Source of the DNA: Pseudonocardia sp. EC080619-01 | Lineage (GTDB): Bacteria; Actinomycetota; Actinomycetes; Mycobacteriales; Pseudonocardiaceae | NCBI RefSeq assembly: GCF_001420995.1 | Contig: NZ_CP012184.1 | Location: 5,316,501-5,380,500 of the forward strand | Length of the DNA stretch: 64,000 nt | Direction: 5' to 3' | Part shown: positions 38,806 through 47,221 of the stretch, piece by piece | Layout: every line of letters begins with the position of its first letter | How positions within the stretch are numbered: position 1 is the stretch's first letter | Program-made: the position numbers and the translations under genes | Notes under the pieces: generated by a model | The model's input: the letters and a program-made list of their open reading frames with translations, nothing else | Told to the model about the DNA's origin: nothing | The model's database searches: none

Positions 38806-39435
38806 TCAGGCCGGGGCCCCGGCGACGGCGCGCAGGCCACCGTCGAACACGGCCATCGCCTCGTCGACCAGCTCGGTGAGCTCGGGCCCGCGCGGATCGG
38901 GGCCGTGGTCGCCGAGCCAGTGCTGCACCGCCACCCGCAGCCCGGTGACGGCCGCGGCCGCGGCGAGCGTCGGGAACAGGTCCCGGGCCGGGTCGGTCCC
39001 GGTCCGGGTGACGACGGCGGCGGCGAGCGCCTGCTCCTGCGCCGCGAACGCCGCCATGTGGTGCGCCACGACGGTCGGGTACTCGCGCAGCGCCCGCATC
39101 TGCCGGACCCGGCCGAGATAGCCGGGATCGGTGACGACGGCGCGCAGCGCGTGCCGGAGCGCCACGACGACCGGCTCGTCGTCGGGCCGGGTGGTGAACG
39201 CGGCCACCAGGGTGTCGGCGGTCGCCGCGTTCCCCGCGACGATCGCCTCCTCCTTCGAGGTGAAGTAGTTGAAGAAGGTGCGCGGGGCGACGTCGGCGGC
39301 GTCGGCGATCTGCTCGACGGTCACCTGGTCGAGACCGCGTTCGCTGCACAGCTGCAACGCCGCGGCGGCCAGCGCCGCCCGGGTCGCGGCCTTCTTCCGT
39401 TCCCGGCGCCCGGGCGGCGCCTGCTGCTCAGACAC
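38806..39435 (-). CDS. TetR-family regulator of the adjacent MFS pump
   Basis: 209 residues. HTH: RRERKKAATRAALAAAALQLCSERGLDQVTVEQIADAADVAPRTFFNYFTSKEEAIVAG, a strong TetR signature. The GTG start overlaps the end of the MFS gene by 8 bp, so both are in one leftward operon controlled at 41344-41368, the common design in which a drug-responsive repressor represses its own efflux operon. The C-terminal ligand domain gives no clue to the compound. Confidence 0.9.
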   Translation of the reverse strand: MSEQQAPPGRRERKKAATRAALAAAALQLCSERGLDQVTVEQIADAADVAPRTFFNYFTSKEEAIVAGNAATADTLVAAFTTRPDDEPVVVALRHALRAVVTDPGYLGRVRQMRALREYPTVVAHHMAAFAAQEQALAAAVVTRTGTDPARDLFPTLAAAAAVTGLRVAVQHWLGDHGPDPRGPELTELVDEAMAVFDGGLRAVAGAPA

Positions 39436-41356
39436 GGTCGGCCCGCGCGTTCTCCCGTGCCGGCCGGTCGATCACCGAGACGACCTCGGGCCGGACCGGC
39501 CCGGCCGAGGGGGCCAGGTCGACGTCGAACCGCAGGCCGGTCGCGGGGACGGTCAGCCGGTGCGCGGCGGGGCGGCCGTCCCACCGGTAGACCGTGGAGA
39601 CGGTGCCGGTCGCGACGCAGACGCGGTACCGGCCGTCGTCGTCGGCGCGGGTGCGGCCGACCTCGGTCCCGTTGCGGTCGAGGACGGTGAGGACCGCCCC
39701 CGGTGCGGGGACCCCGTCGGCGCGGACGACGCCGTGCAGCACCGGGCCGGGCGCCGCGCCGTGCGTGTCGTCGCGGCGGACCGCCGGTGCCGCGGCTGTG
39801 CCCTCGGCCGGGGTCTCCGGCTCCAGGTCGATGGTGTCGCGCAGCGGCTGCTCGCGCAGGAACAGGATCGCGATCAGCGCGAGCAGACCCAGCGGCGCGG
39901 CGACCAGGAAGATCTCCGCGATCGCGTGGCCGTAGGAGTCCATGACGATCGAGCGGACCGGCTCGGGCAGCTCCGCGATGTTCGGGACCTGACCGCCCTG
40001 CGTGGCCCCGCCGCCGTCGACACCGGCTGCGGCGAGCCCCGACGACGTCCGTGTCGCGACCACCGAGGCGAGCAGCGCGCCGAGACCGGCGACGCCCGCC
40101 GAGCCACCGAGGGACCGGAAGAAGGTCACCGTCGAGCTGGCGGCGCCCATGTTCCGCAGCGCCACGGTGTTCTGCACGGCCAGCACGAGGTTCTGCTGGG
40201 TCATGCCGACGCCGAGGCCGACCAGCAGCATGGCGAGCCCGACCTGCCAGTAGGGCACGGTCGAGGAGATGACCGTGGCGCCGAGGGTGAGGCCGGCGGT
40301 GAGGAACACGCCGCCCATCACGAGGTAGCGCTTCCAGCGCCCGTAGCGGCTGATCAGCTGTCCCGCGACGTTCGAGGCCAGGAACATGCCGACGATCATC
40401 GGCAGGGTGAGCACGCCGGCCTCGGTCGCCGTGGCGCCCCGGGCGAGCTGGAAGTACTGCGACAGGAAGATCGTCGAGCCGAACATCGCGACGCCGACGA
40501 AGAGGCTGGCGACGGTGGCGAGCACGAACGTCCGGTCCCGGAACAGGAACGGCGGGACGACCGGGTCCTTGGCGCGGCGCTCGACGAGGACCGCCAGCGC
40601 CAGCAGCACCACACCGCCGCCGACCAGGCCGAACGACAGCGGCGACGACCACTCGAACTGCTTGCCGCCGAGCGAGGTCCACAGCAGCATCGCGGAGACG
40701 CCCGCCGCGATGAGCAGGGCGCCGACGTAGTCGATCGAGACGTCGTCGCGGCGCTCGGTCGGGACGTTCAGCGTGCGCTGCAGCACGACCAGCGAGATCG
40801 CGGCCAGCGGGACGCCCACGAAGAAGCACCAGCGCCAGCCGAGCGGGGAGTCGACGATGACGCCGCCGAGCAGCGGGCCGCCGACCACCGCGAGCGACAT
40901 GATCGCCGACAGGTAGCCCATGTACCGGCCGCGCTCGCGCGGGGTGATGATCGCCGCGATGACGACCTGGGTCAGCGCCTGCAGCCCGCCCATGCCCAGG
41001 CCCTGGAGCACCCGGAAGCCGATGAGCTGCGAGGTCTCGGTGGCCAGGCCGCACAGCAGCGAGCCGATCAGGAAGATCCCGATCGCGGCCTGGACGAGCA
41101 GCTTCTTGGAGTAGAGGTCGGCGAGCTTGCCCCAGATCGGGGTGGACGCCGTCATCGCGAGGAGCGAGGCCGAGACGACCCAGGTGTACTCGGCCTGGGT
41201 ACCACCCAGGTCGCCGAGGATCCGCGGCAGCGCGTTGGACACGATCGTGCTGGAGAGCACGCCCACGAACAGGGCCATGAGCAGACCGCTGAGCGGGAGC
41301 AGCACGGCGCGGCGGTGGGCGGCGGCCTCCTCCGGAGAGCGAGTAGTTGACGTCAC
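39428..41356 (-). CDS. DHA2-type MFS drug efflux protein with C-terminal carboxypeptidase-regulatory-like domain
   Basis: 642 residues. About 14 helices cover residues 15-520 (VLLPLSGLLMALFVGVLSSTIVSNALPRI; motif A-like GKLADLYSKK; motif C GGPLLGGVIVD), as in EmrB/QacA exporters. The last about 75 residues (GPVLHGVVRADGVPAPGAVLTVLDRNGTEVGRTRADDDGRYRVCVATGTV) form a soluble transthyretin-like/carboxypeptidase-regulatory domain, predicted cytoplasmic if the helix count is even. The GTG at 41356 is supported by TACGAT (41363-41368) 6 nt before it. The substrate is unknown. Confidence 0.9.
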   Translation of the reverse strand: MTSTTRSPEEAAAHRRAVLLPLSGLLMALFVGVLSSTIVSNALPRILGDLGGTQAEYTWVVSASLLAMTASTPIWGKLADLYSKKLLVQAAIGIFLIGSLLCGLATETSQLIGFRVLQGLGMGGLQALTQVVIAAIITPRERGRYMGYLSAIMSLAVVGGPLLGGVIVDSPLGWRWCFFVGVPLAAISLVVLQRTLNVPTERRDDVSIDYVGALLIAAGVSAMLLWTSLGGKQFEWSSPLSFGLVGGGVVLLALAVLVERRAKDPVVPPFLFRDRTFVLATVASLFVGVAMFGSTIFLSQYFQLARGATATEAGVLTLPMIVGMFLASNVAGQLISRYGRWKRYLVMGGVFLTAGLTLGATVISSTVPYWQVGLAMLLVGLGVGMTQQNLVLAVQNTVALRNMGAASSTVTFFRSLGGSAGVAGLGALLASVVATRTSSGLAAAGVDGGGATQGGQVPNIAELPEPVRSIVMDSYGHAIAEIFLVAAPLGLLALIAILFLREQPLRDTIDLEPETPAEGTAAAPAVRRDDTHGAAPGPVLHGVVRADGVPAPGAVLTVLDRNGTEVGRTRADDDGRYRVCVATGTVSTVYRWDGRPAAHRLTVPATGLRFDVDLAPSAGPVRPEVVSVIDRPARENARADRV

Positions 41357-41368
41357 GCAACTATCGTA
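41344..41368 (-). promoter_or_regulatory. TetR operator and -10 box over the MFS start codon
   Basis: TAGTTG (41344-41349) and CAACTA (41358-41363) are perfect inverted repeats with an 8-bp spacer; the GTG start (41354-41356) lies inside. Read leftwards, TACGAT (41368-41363) is the -10 box, with TTGCGC 19 bp further upstream as -35. Repressor binding here would block a leaderless transcript at its first base. Confidence 0.6.
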
Positions 41369-41457
41369 CGCGGCGAACGTGCACGATGCGCAAGTTTGCC
41401 GAGAGTGCGACGGCGCACATCACGCACACATCGGTCGCGCGCCCCGCCCGTGCGGGG

Positions 41458-42726
41458 TCAGCGGCCGTCCGGGAGGTCGACGGTCACCGTGGTCCCGCTG
41501 CCCGGGGCGCTGCGGACGGTGACCTCCCCACCGGCGTCGCGGGCGGCGTCGCGCACGAGCAGCAGGCCGATGTGCCCCGGCTCGGGGCCACGGCCCGGGT
41601 CGAACCCGGTGCCGTCGTCGGTGACGGTGAGCCGGGCCCGGCCACCCCCGACCGCGAGGTCCACCCCCACGGCCGACGCCGCGGCGTGCGCGCGGACGTT
41701 GCGCAGCAGCTCGCCGGCGATCCGGTGCAGCAGGACCGCGGTGGCGTCCGGGAGGCCCGCCGCGCCGGGGACGGCGACGCTCGCGCGGGGCTCCCCGCCG
41801 GCGGCCAGCCGGTGCAGCGCGTCCGGGAGACCCGCCGCGTCGACGTCGGCGGGGAGCAGGTCGTCGAGAACCGAGCGGATCCGGAGCACGCCGTCGCCGA
41901 CGGTCTCCCGTGCCCGGCTCACCAGCTCCGGCCGGGCCGGGGCGAGATCCAGCATCAGCCCGGCCGAGGCCAGGCCGGGGAGGACGTCGTCGTGCAGGCG
42001 GCGGGCCAGGTCGCGGCGTGCGAGCTCCCCGGCGGCGAGCCCGTAGCGGGCCGCGTCCCGGCGTTCGATCCGTTCCCGCTCCCGGCGCCGCGCCAGCGCG
42101 ACCGACAGCGGCAGCACCGCGAGTGCGACGGCCAGCAGCCCGCCCACCACGGGTGGCACCAGCAGGCCCACGGCGCGAGCCGTCGAGCCCTCGACGTCGA
42201 CCGGGACGTAGACCTCCACCCGGGCCGGCCGACCCGCCGCGTCGGTGAACCCCAGGAACACCTCGCGCAGCCCGCCGCCCTGTTCGAAGCGGTGCTCGGG
42301 GTCGTCGGGCACCGCGAGGACGACGGCAGCGCCACCGTCGAGCCGGGCGGCCAGGTCGGGATCGAACCGCCGGGTGAACCCCTCCAGCCGCGGCTCGTCG
42401 GAGAACACCACCCGCGCCGACGGGCCCTCCACCAGCCAGATCTTCACCCGGCTCACCATGCCGACCGTCCGGAACGGGGCGAGGTCCGCCAGCAGCCGGT
42501 CCCGCGCCGCCGGGCCGGCGGCGGCCAGGTCGCGGTCCGCCAGCGGCACGACGACGGCCGCGGCGACCCGGCGTGAGACCTGCTCCGCCCGTCGCTCCGC
42601 CTCGTCGTGGGCCAGCCACCAGACCCCGGCGGTGACGAGCGCGCACACCAGGGCCGCCGCCGCGACGGTGCCCAGGACGTGCCCGAGCAACGCCCGCCGG
42701 ACCGGGTGCGGGCCGGTCCGGCTCAT
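41458..42726 (-). CDS. Sensor histidine kinase (NarL-partner type)
   Basis: 422 residues. Two transmembrane helices (about 12-38 and 188-212) enclose an extracytoplasmic sensor of about 150 residues. The dimerisation/phosphoacceptor helix is LARRDLARRLHDDVLPGLASAGLML, with the histidine in RRLHDDV, followed by an HATPase domain (ELLRNVRAHAAAS, VTDDGTGFDPGRGPEPGHIGLLLVRD). The start overlaps the regulator stop by 4 bp (ATGA on the minus strand). The signal is unknown; the divergent neighbour is an iron transporter. Confidence 0.9.
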   Translation of the reverse strand: MSRTGPHPVRRALLGHVLGTVAAAALVCALVTAGVWWLAHDEAERRAEQVSRRVAAAVVVPLADRDLAAAGPAARDRLLADLAPFRTVGMVSRVKIWLVEGPSARVVFSDEPRLEGFTRRFDPDLAARLDGGAAVVLAVPDDPEHRFEQGGGLREVFLGFTDAAGRPARVEVYVPVDVEGSTARAVGLLVPPVVGGLLAVALAVLPLSVALARRRERERIERRDAARYGLAAGELARRDLARRLHDDVLPGLASAGLMLDLAPARPELVSRARETVGDGVLRIRSVLDDLLPADVDAAGLPDALHRLAAGGEPRASVAVPGAAGLPDATAVLLHRIAGELLRNVRAHAAASAVGVDLAVGGGRARLTVTDDGTGFDPGRGPEPGHIGLLLVRDAARDAGGEVTVRSAPGSGTTVTVDLPDGR

Positions 42727-43340
42727 CGGCCGCCGGCCAGGGGCTCGCCCTCCGGATCGAGCGCGACCAGGCCGAGACGTTCGGCCGTGACCACCGCCTC
42801 CAGCTGCGAGCGGGCGTCGAGCTTGCCGAGCAGCGCCCGGACGTGGTCGCGCACCGTGTGCACGGACAGTGCGAGCTCGTGGGCGATGCGGGTCGCGTCG
42901 CGGCCGCGGGCCAGCGACCCGAGGACGTCACGCTCGCGCGGGGTCAGGTGCGGGAGCTCGAGGACGGCCGTCCCGTGCACGGTCCCGCCGGCCGCGACGG
43001 TGCGGACCGCGGCGACGATGCCGGCCAGTGGCGTCTCCTTGCCCAGGAAGCCCGCGGCCCCCGCCGCGCGCGCCCGGCGGGCGGGCTCGGGGCGCGGGTG
43101 CGCGGTGAGGACGAGTGTCCGGGCACCCGCCGCGTGCGCGGCCGGGAGCAGGCTGAGACCGCCACCGGGGAGGCGGACGTCGAGCACGACGACGTCGCAG
43201 CCGTCGAGCAGGGCGTGCGCCGCGTCGACCGTGTGCGCCACACCGGTGACGCCGATCCCGGGTTCGGCCCCCAGGCCGAGGACGAGCAGGTCGGTGAAGG
43301 ACCGGTGGTCGTCGACCAGCAGCACCCGCAGCACGGCCAC
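42723..43340 (-). CDS. NarL/FixJ-family response regulator
   Basis: 205 residues. Receiver: LRVLLVDDHRSFTDLL with the acidic pocket and phospho-aspartate in VVVLDVRLPGG; LuxR HTH: LTPRERDVLGSLARGRDATRIAHELALSVHTVRDHVRALLGKLDARSQLEAV. The GTG at 43340 has GAGGGGG upstream; a long open frame further upstream is fortuitous. Co-translated with the kinase. Divergent from the iron transporter operon across a 129-bp region containing an IdeR box. Confidence 0.92.
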   Translation of the reverse strand: MAVLRVLLVDDHRSFTDLLVLGLGAEPGIGVTGVAHTVDAAHALLDGCDVVVLDVRLPGGGLSLLPAAHAAGARTLVLTAHPRPEPARRARAAGAAGFLGKETPLAGIVAAVRTVAAGGTVHGTAVLELPHLTPRERDVLGSLARGRDATRIAHELALSVHTVRDHVRALLGKLDARSQLEAVVTAERLGLVALDPEGEPLAGGR

Positions 43341-43379
43341 GCACCCCCTCAATTCTCGGGAGATCCCCCCACCGTCGAC

Positions 43380-43398
43380 CGAGGTTAGCCTGCCCTCG
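43380..43398. promoter_or_regulatory. IdeR/DmdR (DtxR-family) iron box
   Basis: The 19-bp sequence CGAGGTTAGCCTGCCCTCG matches the DtxR-family consensus TTAGGTTAGCCTAACCTAA at 13 positions, including the whole centre GGTTAGCCT. It lies 71 bp before the iron-binding protein gene, as expected for iron-repressed import genes. Confidence 0.75.
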
Positions 43399-43469
43399 CC
43401 CGGAACGGGAGTGATCGGACACCCGACGCGTTCCGGACACCCCGCCATGAGAATCCGGAGGACTCCGAC

Positions 43470-44516
43470 GTGATCCGATCCCCGAAGCGCGGCCTGGCGG
43501 CGGGCGCGCTGCTCGCCGTCTCGCTGCTGGTCACCGCGTGCGGTGGCGGCGCCCCCGCTCCGGCCGAGCCGGCGGCGAGCCCGGCCGCCGAGGGGCCACG
43601 CACCCTGACCCTCTACTCCGGACGGGACGAGGAGCTGATCGCCCCGCTGATCCAGCAGTTCCAGCAGCAGAGCGGGATCACCGTCGACACCCGCTACGGC
43701 TCCACCACCGAGCTGGCCGCGCAGATCCAGGAGGAGGGCGACGGCACCCCGGCGCAGGTCTACCTGTCCCAGGACGCGGGTGCCCTCGGCGTCCTCGCCG
43801 GGGCCGGGCGGTTCGCGCCGCTGCCCGCCGACGTCGCCGGTGCAGTGCCCGCCGGGTTCACCTCCACCGACGGGACGTGGGTCGGGCTGACCGGCCGGGC
43901 CCGCGTCGTCGCCTACGACAGCCAGGACGTCCCCGAGGCGGAGGCACCGGGTGACGTGCGGGAGCTGACCGACCCGAAGTGGCGTGGGCGGGTCGGGTAC
44001 GCGCCGACCAACGCGTCGTTCCAGGCGTTCGTCACGGCCATGCGGGTCACCGACGGCGAGGAGGCCACCCGGCAGTGGCTGACCGCGCTGGCGGCGAACG
44101 AGCCACAGGTCTTCGAGCGCAACGGTGCCGTGCTGGAGGCGGTGGAGGCGGGCACCGTCGACGCCGGCCTGATCAACCACTACTACTGGACCAGCGCGGA
44201 GACCCCGATGCAGCGCGCGAAGCTCCGGTTCGGGGATCCGGGCACCGCGAGCGCGCTGGTCAACGTCACCGGCGCCGGCATCCTCACCGGGGCGGCGCAG
44301 TCCGCGGAGGCACAGGAGCTCGTCCGGTTCCTGGTCTCCGAGCCCGCGCAGCGGTACTTCGCCGAGGAGACCACCGAGTACCCGCTGGTCGCGGGCGTGC
44401 CGGGACCCCAGGGCGTGCCGGCGCTCGCCGAGCTCGCGGGTCCCGAGCTCGACCTGTCCGATCTCGCCTCGCTCGACGAGACCACCCGGATGATGACCGA
44501 GGCCGGGCTGCTCTGA
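43470..44516 (+). CDS. Ferric iron ABC transporter substrate-binding lipoprotein
   Basis: 348 residues. Lipoprotein signal peptide with lipobox LVTACG. The mature part is FbpA/FutA-like: RTLTLYSGRDEELIAPLIQQFQQQSGITVDTRYGSTTELAAQIQEEG, and the iron-binding tyrosine pair in GLINHYYWTSAE. GGAGG lies before the GTG. An IdeR box lies upstream, and a double permease and ATPase follow, forming a complete Fe3+ importer. Confidence 0.93.
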   Translation: MIRSPKRGLAAGALLAVSLLVTACGGGAPAPAEPAASPAAEGPRTLTLYSGRDEELIAPLIQQFQQQSGITVDTRYGSTTELAAQIQEEGDGTPAQVYLSQDAGALGVLAGAGRFAPLPADVAGAVPAGFTSTDGTWVGLTGRARVVAYDSQDVPEAEAPGDVRELTDPKWRGRVGYAPTNASFQAFVTAMRVTDGEEATRQWLTALAANEPQVFERNGAVLEAVEAGTVDAGLINHYYWTSAETPMQRAKLRFGDPGTASALVNVTGAGILTGAAQSAEAQELVRFLVSEPAQRYFAEETTEYPLVAGVPGPQGVPALAELAGPELDLSDLASLDETTRMMTEAGLL

Positions 44517-46093
44517 GCGCACCCGCCGCCGTCCGCCCGGCCGGGGCCCCGGAGCACACCGCTCCGGGCGTCCCGGCCGCGCGGCGCTCCCGGACCCCGC
44601 GGACGCTGTCGGCCGCCGGGGCGTCCGTCGCCGCACTCGCCGCGCTGCCGCTCGTCTGGCTGGTGGTCCGCGTCGGGGAGGCCGCACCCGAGCGGGTCCG
44701 GTCGCTGCTCGTCCGCGAGCGCACCCTCCAGCTCGCGGTGAACTCCGGTGTCCTCGTGCTCGGCGTGTCCGCCGGCTGCCTCGTCCTCGGCCTCGGGACG
44801 GCGGCGCTGCTGGTCCGCCTCCGGCTGCCCTGGCCGCGGCTGTGGTGGGTGCTCGCCGCGCTGCCGCTGGCCGTGCCGTCCTACCTGCTCGCGTTCGCCG
44901 TGCTCGCCGTGCGGCCGGCGGCGAGCGGGCTGGTTCCGCTCACCCTGGTGCTGGTGGCCGCCTGCACCCCGTACGTGACGCTGCCCGCGGCCGCCGCGCT
45001 GCGGGCCGCCGACACCGGCCCCGAGGACGTCGCACGCACCCTCGGCCGGGGCCCGGTCGCCGCGTTCTGCGCGGTGACGCTGCCGCAGGCGCTGCCTGCG
45101 GCACTCGCCGGGACACTGCTCGCCGCGCTGTACACGCTGTCGGACTTCGGGGCGCCCGCACTGCTGCGCTACGAGTCCTTCACCTGGGCGGTCCGCGCCG
45201 CCTACGAGGGCACGATCGACCGCACCGGCGCCGCGGTGACCGCCCTGGTGCTGGCGGTGCTGACGCTGCTGCTGGTCGCCGCCGAGCGCGCGGCCCGGCG
45301 CCGGTTCACCCGGGCCCCCGCGACGACGGCGACCCACCGGATCCCCCCGCACCGTCCCGGTGCCGCCGTGCGGGCGCTCTGCGTGGCCGGGCTCGGCACG
45401 GTCGCCGCGCTGACCCTGCTGGCGCCACCGGCGGTGCTGGTGGGGCGGATCGTCGCGGCGGGTGGTGTCGGTGCCGACCTGCCCCGGCTGCTGACGGCGG
45501 CGGGCTGGACGCTGCTGCTGTCCGGCGCCGCTGCGGTGCTCGCGGTGCTCCTGGCCCTGCCGGTCGGGGTGCTGGCCGCGCGCCACCGCTCGCGCGTCGT
45601 GGCCGCCGTGGAGTCGGTGGCCTACCTGGGGCAGGGGCTGCCGGGCGTCGTCGTCGGGCTGTCGCTGGTGTTCCTGTCGCTGGCCGTCGTGCCCGGGCTC
45701 TACCAGACGGCGCCGGTGCTGGTGTTCGGCTACGCCCTGCTGTTCCTGCCGAAGGCGCTGGGGGCGGTGCGGTCGTCGGTGGAGCGGGTGCCGGTGGAGG
45801 TCGAGGAGGTGGCCCGCACGCTGGGGCGCAGCGCGTCCGGCACGTGGTGGACGGTGACGGCGCGCCAGGCGTGGCCGGGGGTCGCCGCGGGCGGGCTGCT
45901 GGTGACGGTGACGGCGATGAAGGAGCTGCCCGCGACGCTGATGCTGCGCCCGACCGGGGTGGACACGCTGGCGACCGAGCTGTGGGCGCAGACCGCCCGC
46001 GGTGCCTACGGGGCGGCCGCCCCCGCGGCGCTGGCCCTGCTGCTGCTGGCGTGCGTGCCCGCGGCACTGCTGGTCCGGGGGGACCGGGCATGA
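44513..46093 (+). CDS. Ferric iron ABC transporter permease (two fused modules)
   Basis: About 526 residues with some 12 helices; two BPD_transp modules are fused (first EAA-like loop AADTGPEDVARTLGRGPVAAFCAVTLPQALPAALAG, second VERVPVEVEEVARTLGRSASGTWWTVTARQAWPGVAAG), the FbpB/AfuB arrangement. The start is a problem: no ATG, GTG or TTG lies in frame between the upstream gene's interior and the first helix. CTG at 44513, overlapping the TGA of the binding-protein gene, is the best candidate. The stop overlaps the ATPase start (ATGA). Confidence 0.85.
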   Translation: MSAPAAVRPAGAPEHTAPGVPAARRSRTPRTLSAAGASVAALAALPLVWLVVRVGEAAPERVRSLLVRERTLQLAVNSGVLVLGVSAGCLVLGLGTAALLVRLRLPWPRLWWVLAALPLAVPSYLLAFAVLAVRPAASGLVPLTLVLVAACTPYVTLPAAAALRAADTGPEDVARTLGRGPVAAFCAVTLPQALPAALAGTLLAALYTLSDFGAPALLRYESFTWAVRAAYEGTIDRTGAAVTALVLAVLTLLLVAAERAARRRFTRAPATTATHRIPPHRPGAAVRALCVAGLGTVAALTLLAPPAVLVGRIVAAGGVGADLPRLLTAAGWTLLLSGAAAVLAVLLALPVGVLAARHRSRVVAAVESVAYLGQGLPGVVVGLSLVFLSLAVVPGLYQTAPVLVFGYALLFLPKALGAVRSSVERVPVEVEEVARTLGRSASGTWWTVTARQAWPGVAAGGLLVTVTAMKELPATLMLRPTGVDTLATELWAQTARGAYGAAAPAALALLLLACVPAALLVRGDRA

Positions 46094-47199
46094 CAGCGGG
46101 GGTGACAGCGGGGACGACGCTGTCGGTGCGGGGGATCGTCGCGGGGTACGGCGGCGCGCCCGTCCTGCACGGGGTCGACCTCGACGCCGGTCCCGGCGAG
46201 CTGGTGTCGGTGCTCGGGGCGAGTGGCAGCGGGAAGACCACCCTGTTGCGGGTGGTCGCGGGGCTGCACCGGCCGGACGCCGGGACCGTCGGCCTCCTCG
46301 GGACCGACGTCACGGGCACGCCCGCCGAGCGGCGCCGGGTCGGCCTCGTCCCGCAGGACGGCGCCCTGTTCTCCCACCTCGACGTGGCCGGCAACGTCGG
46401 GTTCGGGCTGCGGGCCGGTGGCCCCGGGCGGTGGCGGCAGGTGGCCGCGGTGCGTGCGGTGCGGCGCCGCCGGGTCGGTGACCTGCTGGAGCTGGTCGGG
46501 CTGGCGGACAAGGGGGCCCGGATGCCGCACGAGCTCTCCGGCGGGGAGCGGCGGCGCGTCGCGCTGGCCCGCGCGCTCGCACCGGAGCCGGCGGTCGTCC
46601 TGCTCGACGAACCGTTCTCCGCGCTCGACGCCGGCCTCCGCGACCAGGTCAGGGCCGACGCCGTCGCGGCGCTGCGTGCGGCGGGGAGCACTGCCGTCCT
46701 GATCACCCACGACCACCGCGAGGCGCTCTCGGTGAGCGACCGGGTCGCCGTCCTCGACGGCGGCGTGCTGGTCCAGACCGCGAGCCCCCGCGAGCTCTAC
46801 ACCGCCCCGGCGACCGCGCGGGTCGCCGGGTTCGTCGGCGAGGCGTCCCTGCTCCCGGCCCACCGCACCGGCGGCGTCGCGACGACGGTCCTGGGCCGCG
46901 CGCCGATCCGTCCCGGAACGGCGCCGGACCTGGACGGCCCGGACGGCGCGGTCGTCGTGGTGCTCCGCCCGGAGCAGGTGCTCATCGACGGGCCGACCGC
47001 GCCGGGGACACCGGCCGTGGTGGAGCGCACCGAGTTCGGCGGGGAGGCACTGCTGGTCTCGGCACGTCCGGACGGACCGGCAGGACCGCCGGTGCGGGTA
47101 CGGACGGCCCCGGGGGAGCGGTGGGCACCCGGCGACCGGTGCCGGCTGCGGATCGACGGCGCGGTGCACGCCGTCCCGCCGGCGGCGACCGAGGGGTGA
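46090..47199 (+). CDS. Ferric iron ABC transporter ATP-binding protein
   Basis: 369 residues. Walker A GASGSGKTT (about 43-51), Q-loop VPQDGALFSHLDVAGNV (LFSHL is typical of FbpC), signature LSGGERRR, Walker B VVLLDEPFSALD and the switch histidine in LITHDHREAL. A C-terminal TOBE-like domain follows (VVVLRPEQVLIDG). Translationally coupled to the permease; last gene of the iron importer operon. Confidence 0.93.
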   Translation: MTAGVTAGTTLSVRGIVAGYGGAPVLHGVDLDAGPGELVSVLGASGSGKTTLLRVVAGLHRPDAGTVGLLGTDVTGTPAERRRVGLVPQDGALFSHLDVAGNVGFGLRAGGPGRWRQVAAVRAVRRRRVGDLLELVGLADKGARMPHELSGGERRRVALARALAPEPAVVLLDEPFSALDAGLRDQVRADAVAALRAAGSTAVLITHDHREALSVSDRVAVLDGGVLVQTASPRELYTAPATARVAGFVGEASLLPAHRTGGVATTVLGRAPIRPGTAPDLDGPDGAVVVVLRPEQVLIDGPTAPGTPAVVERTEFGGEALLVSARPDGPAGPPVRVRTAPGERWAPGDRCRLRIDGAVHAVPPAATEG

Positions 47200-47221
47200 C
47201 CCCGGGTGCCGCCCGGAGCGG

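Noticed and set aside
43341-44687. Long leftward open frame upstream of the response regulator, opposite the iron-binding protein gene
   Set aside because: It is arginine/proline-rich shadow sequence of the lipoprotein gene; the regulator starts at GTG 43340 with a good ribosome binding site.
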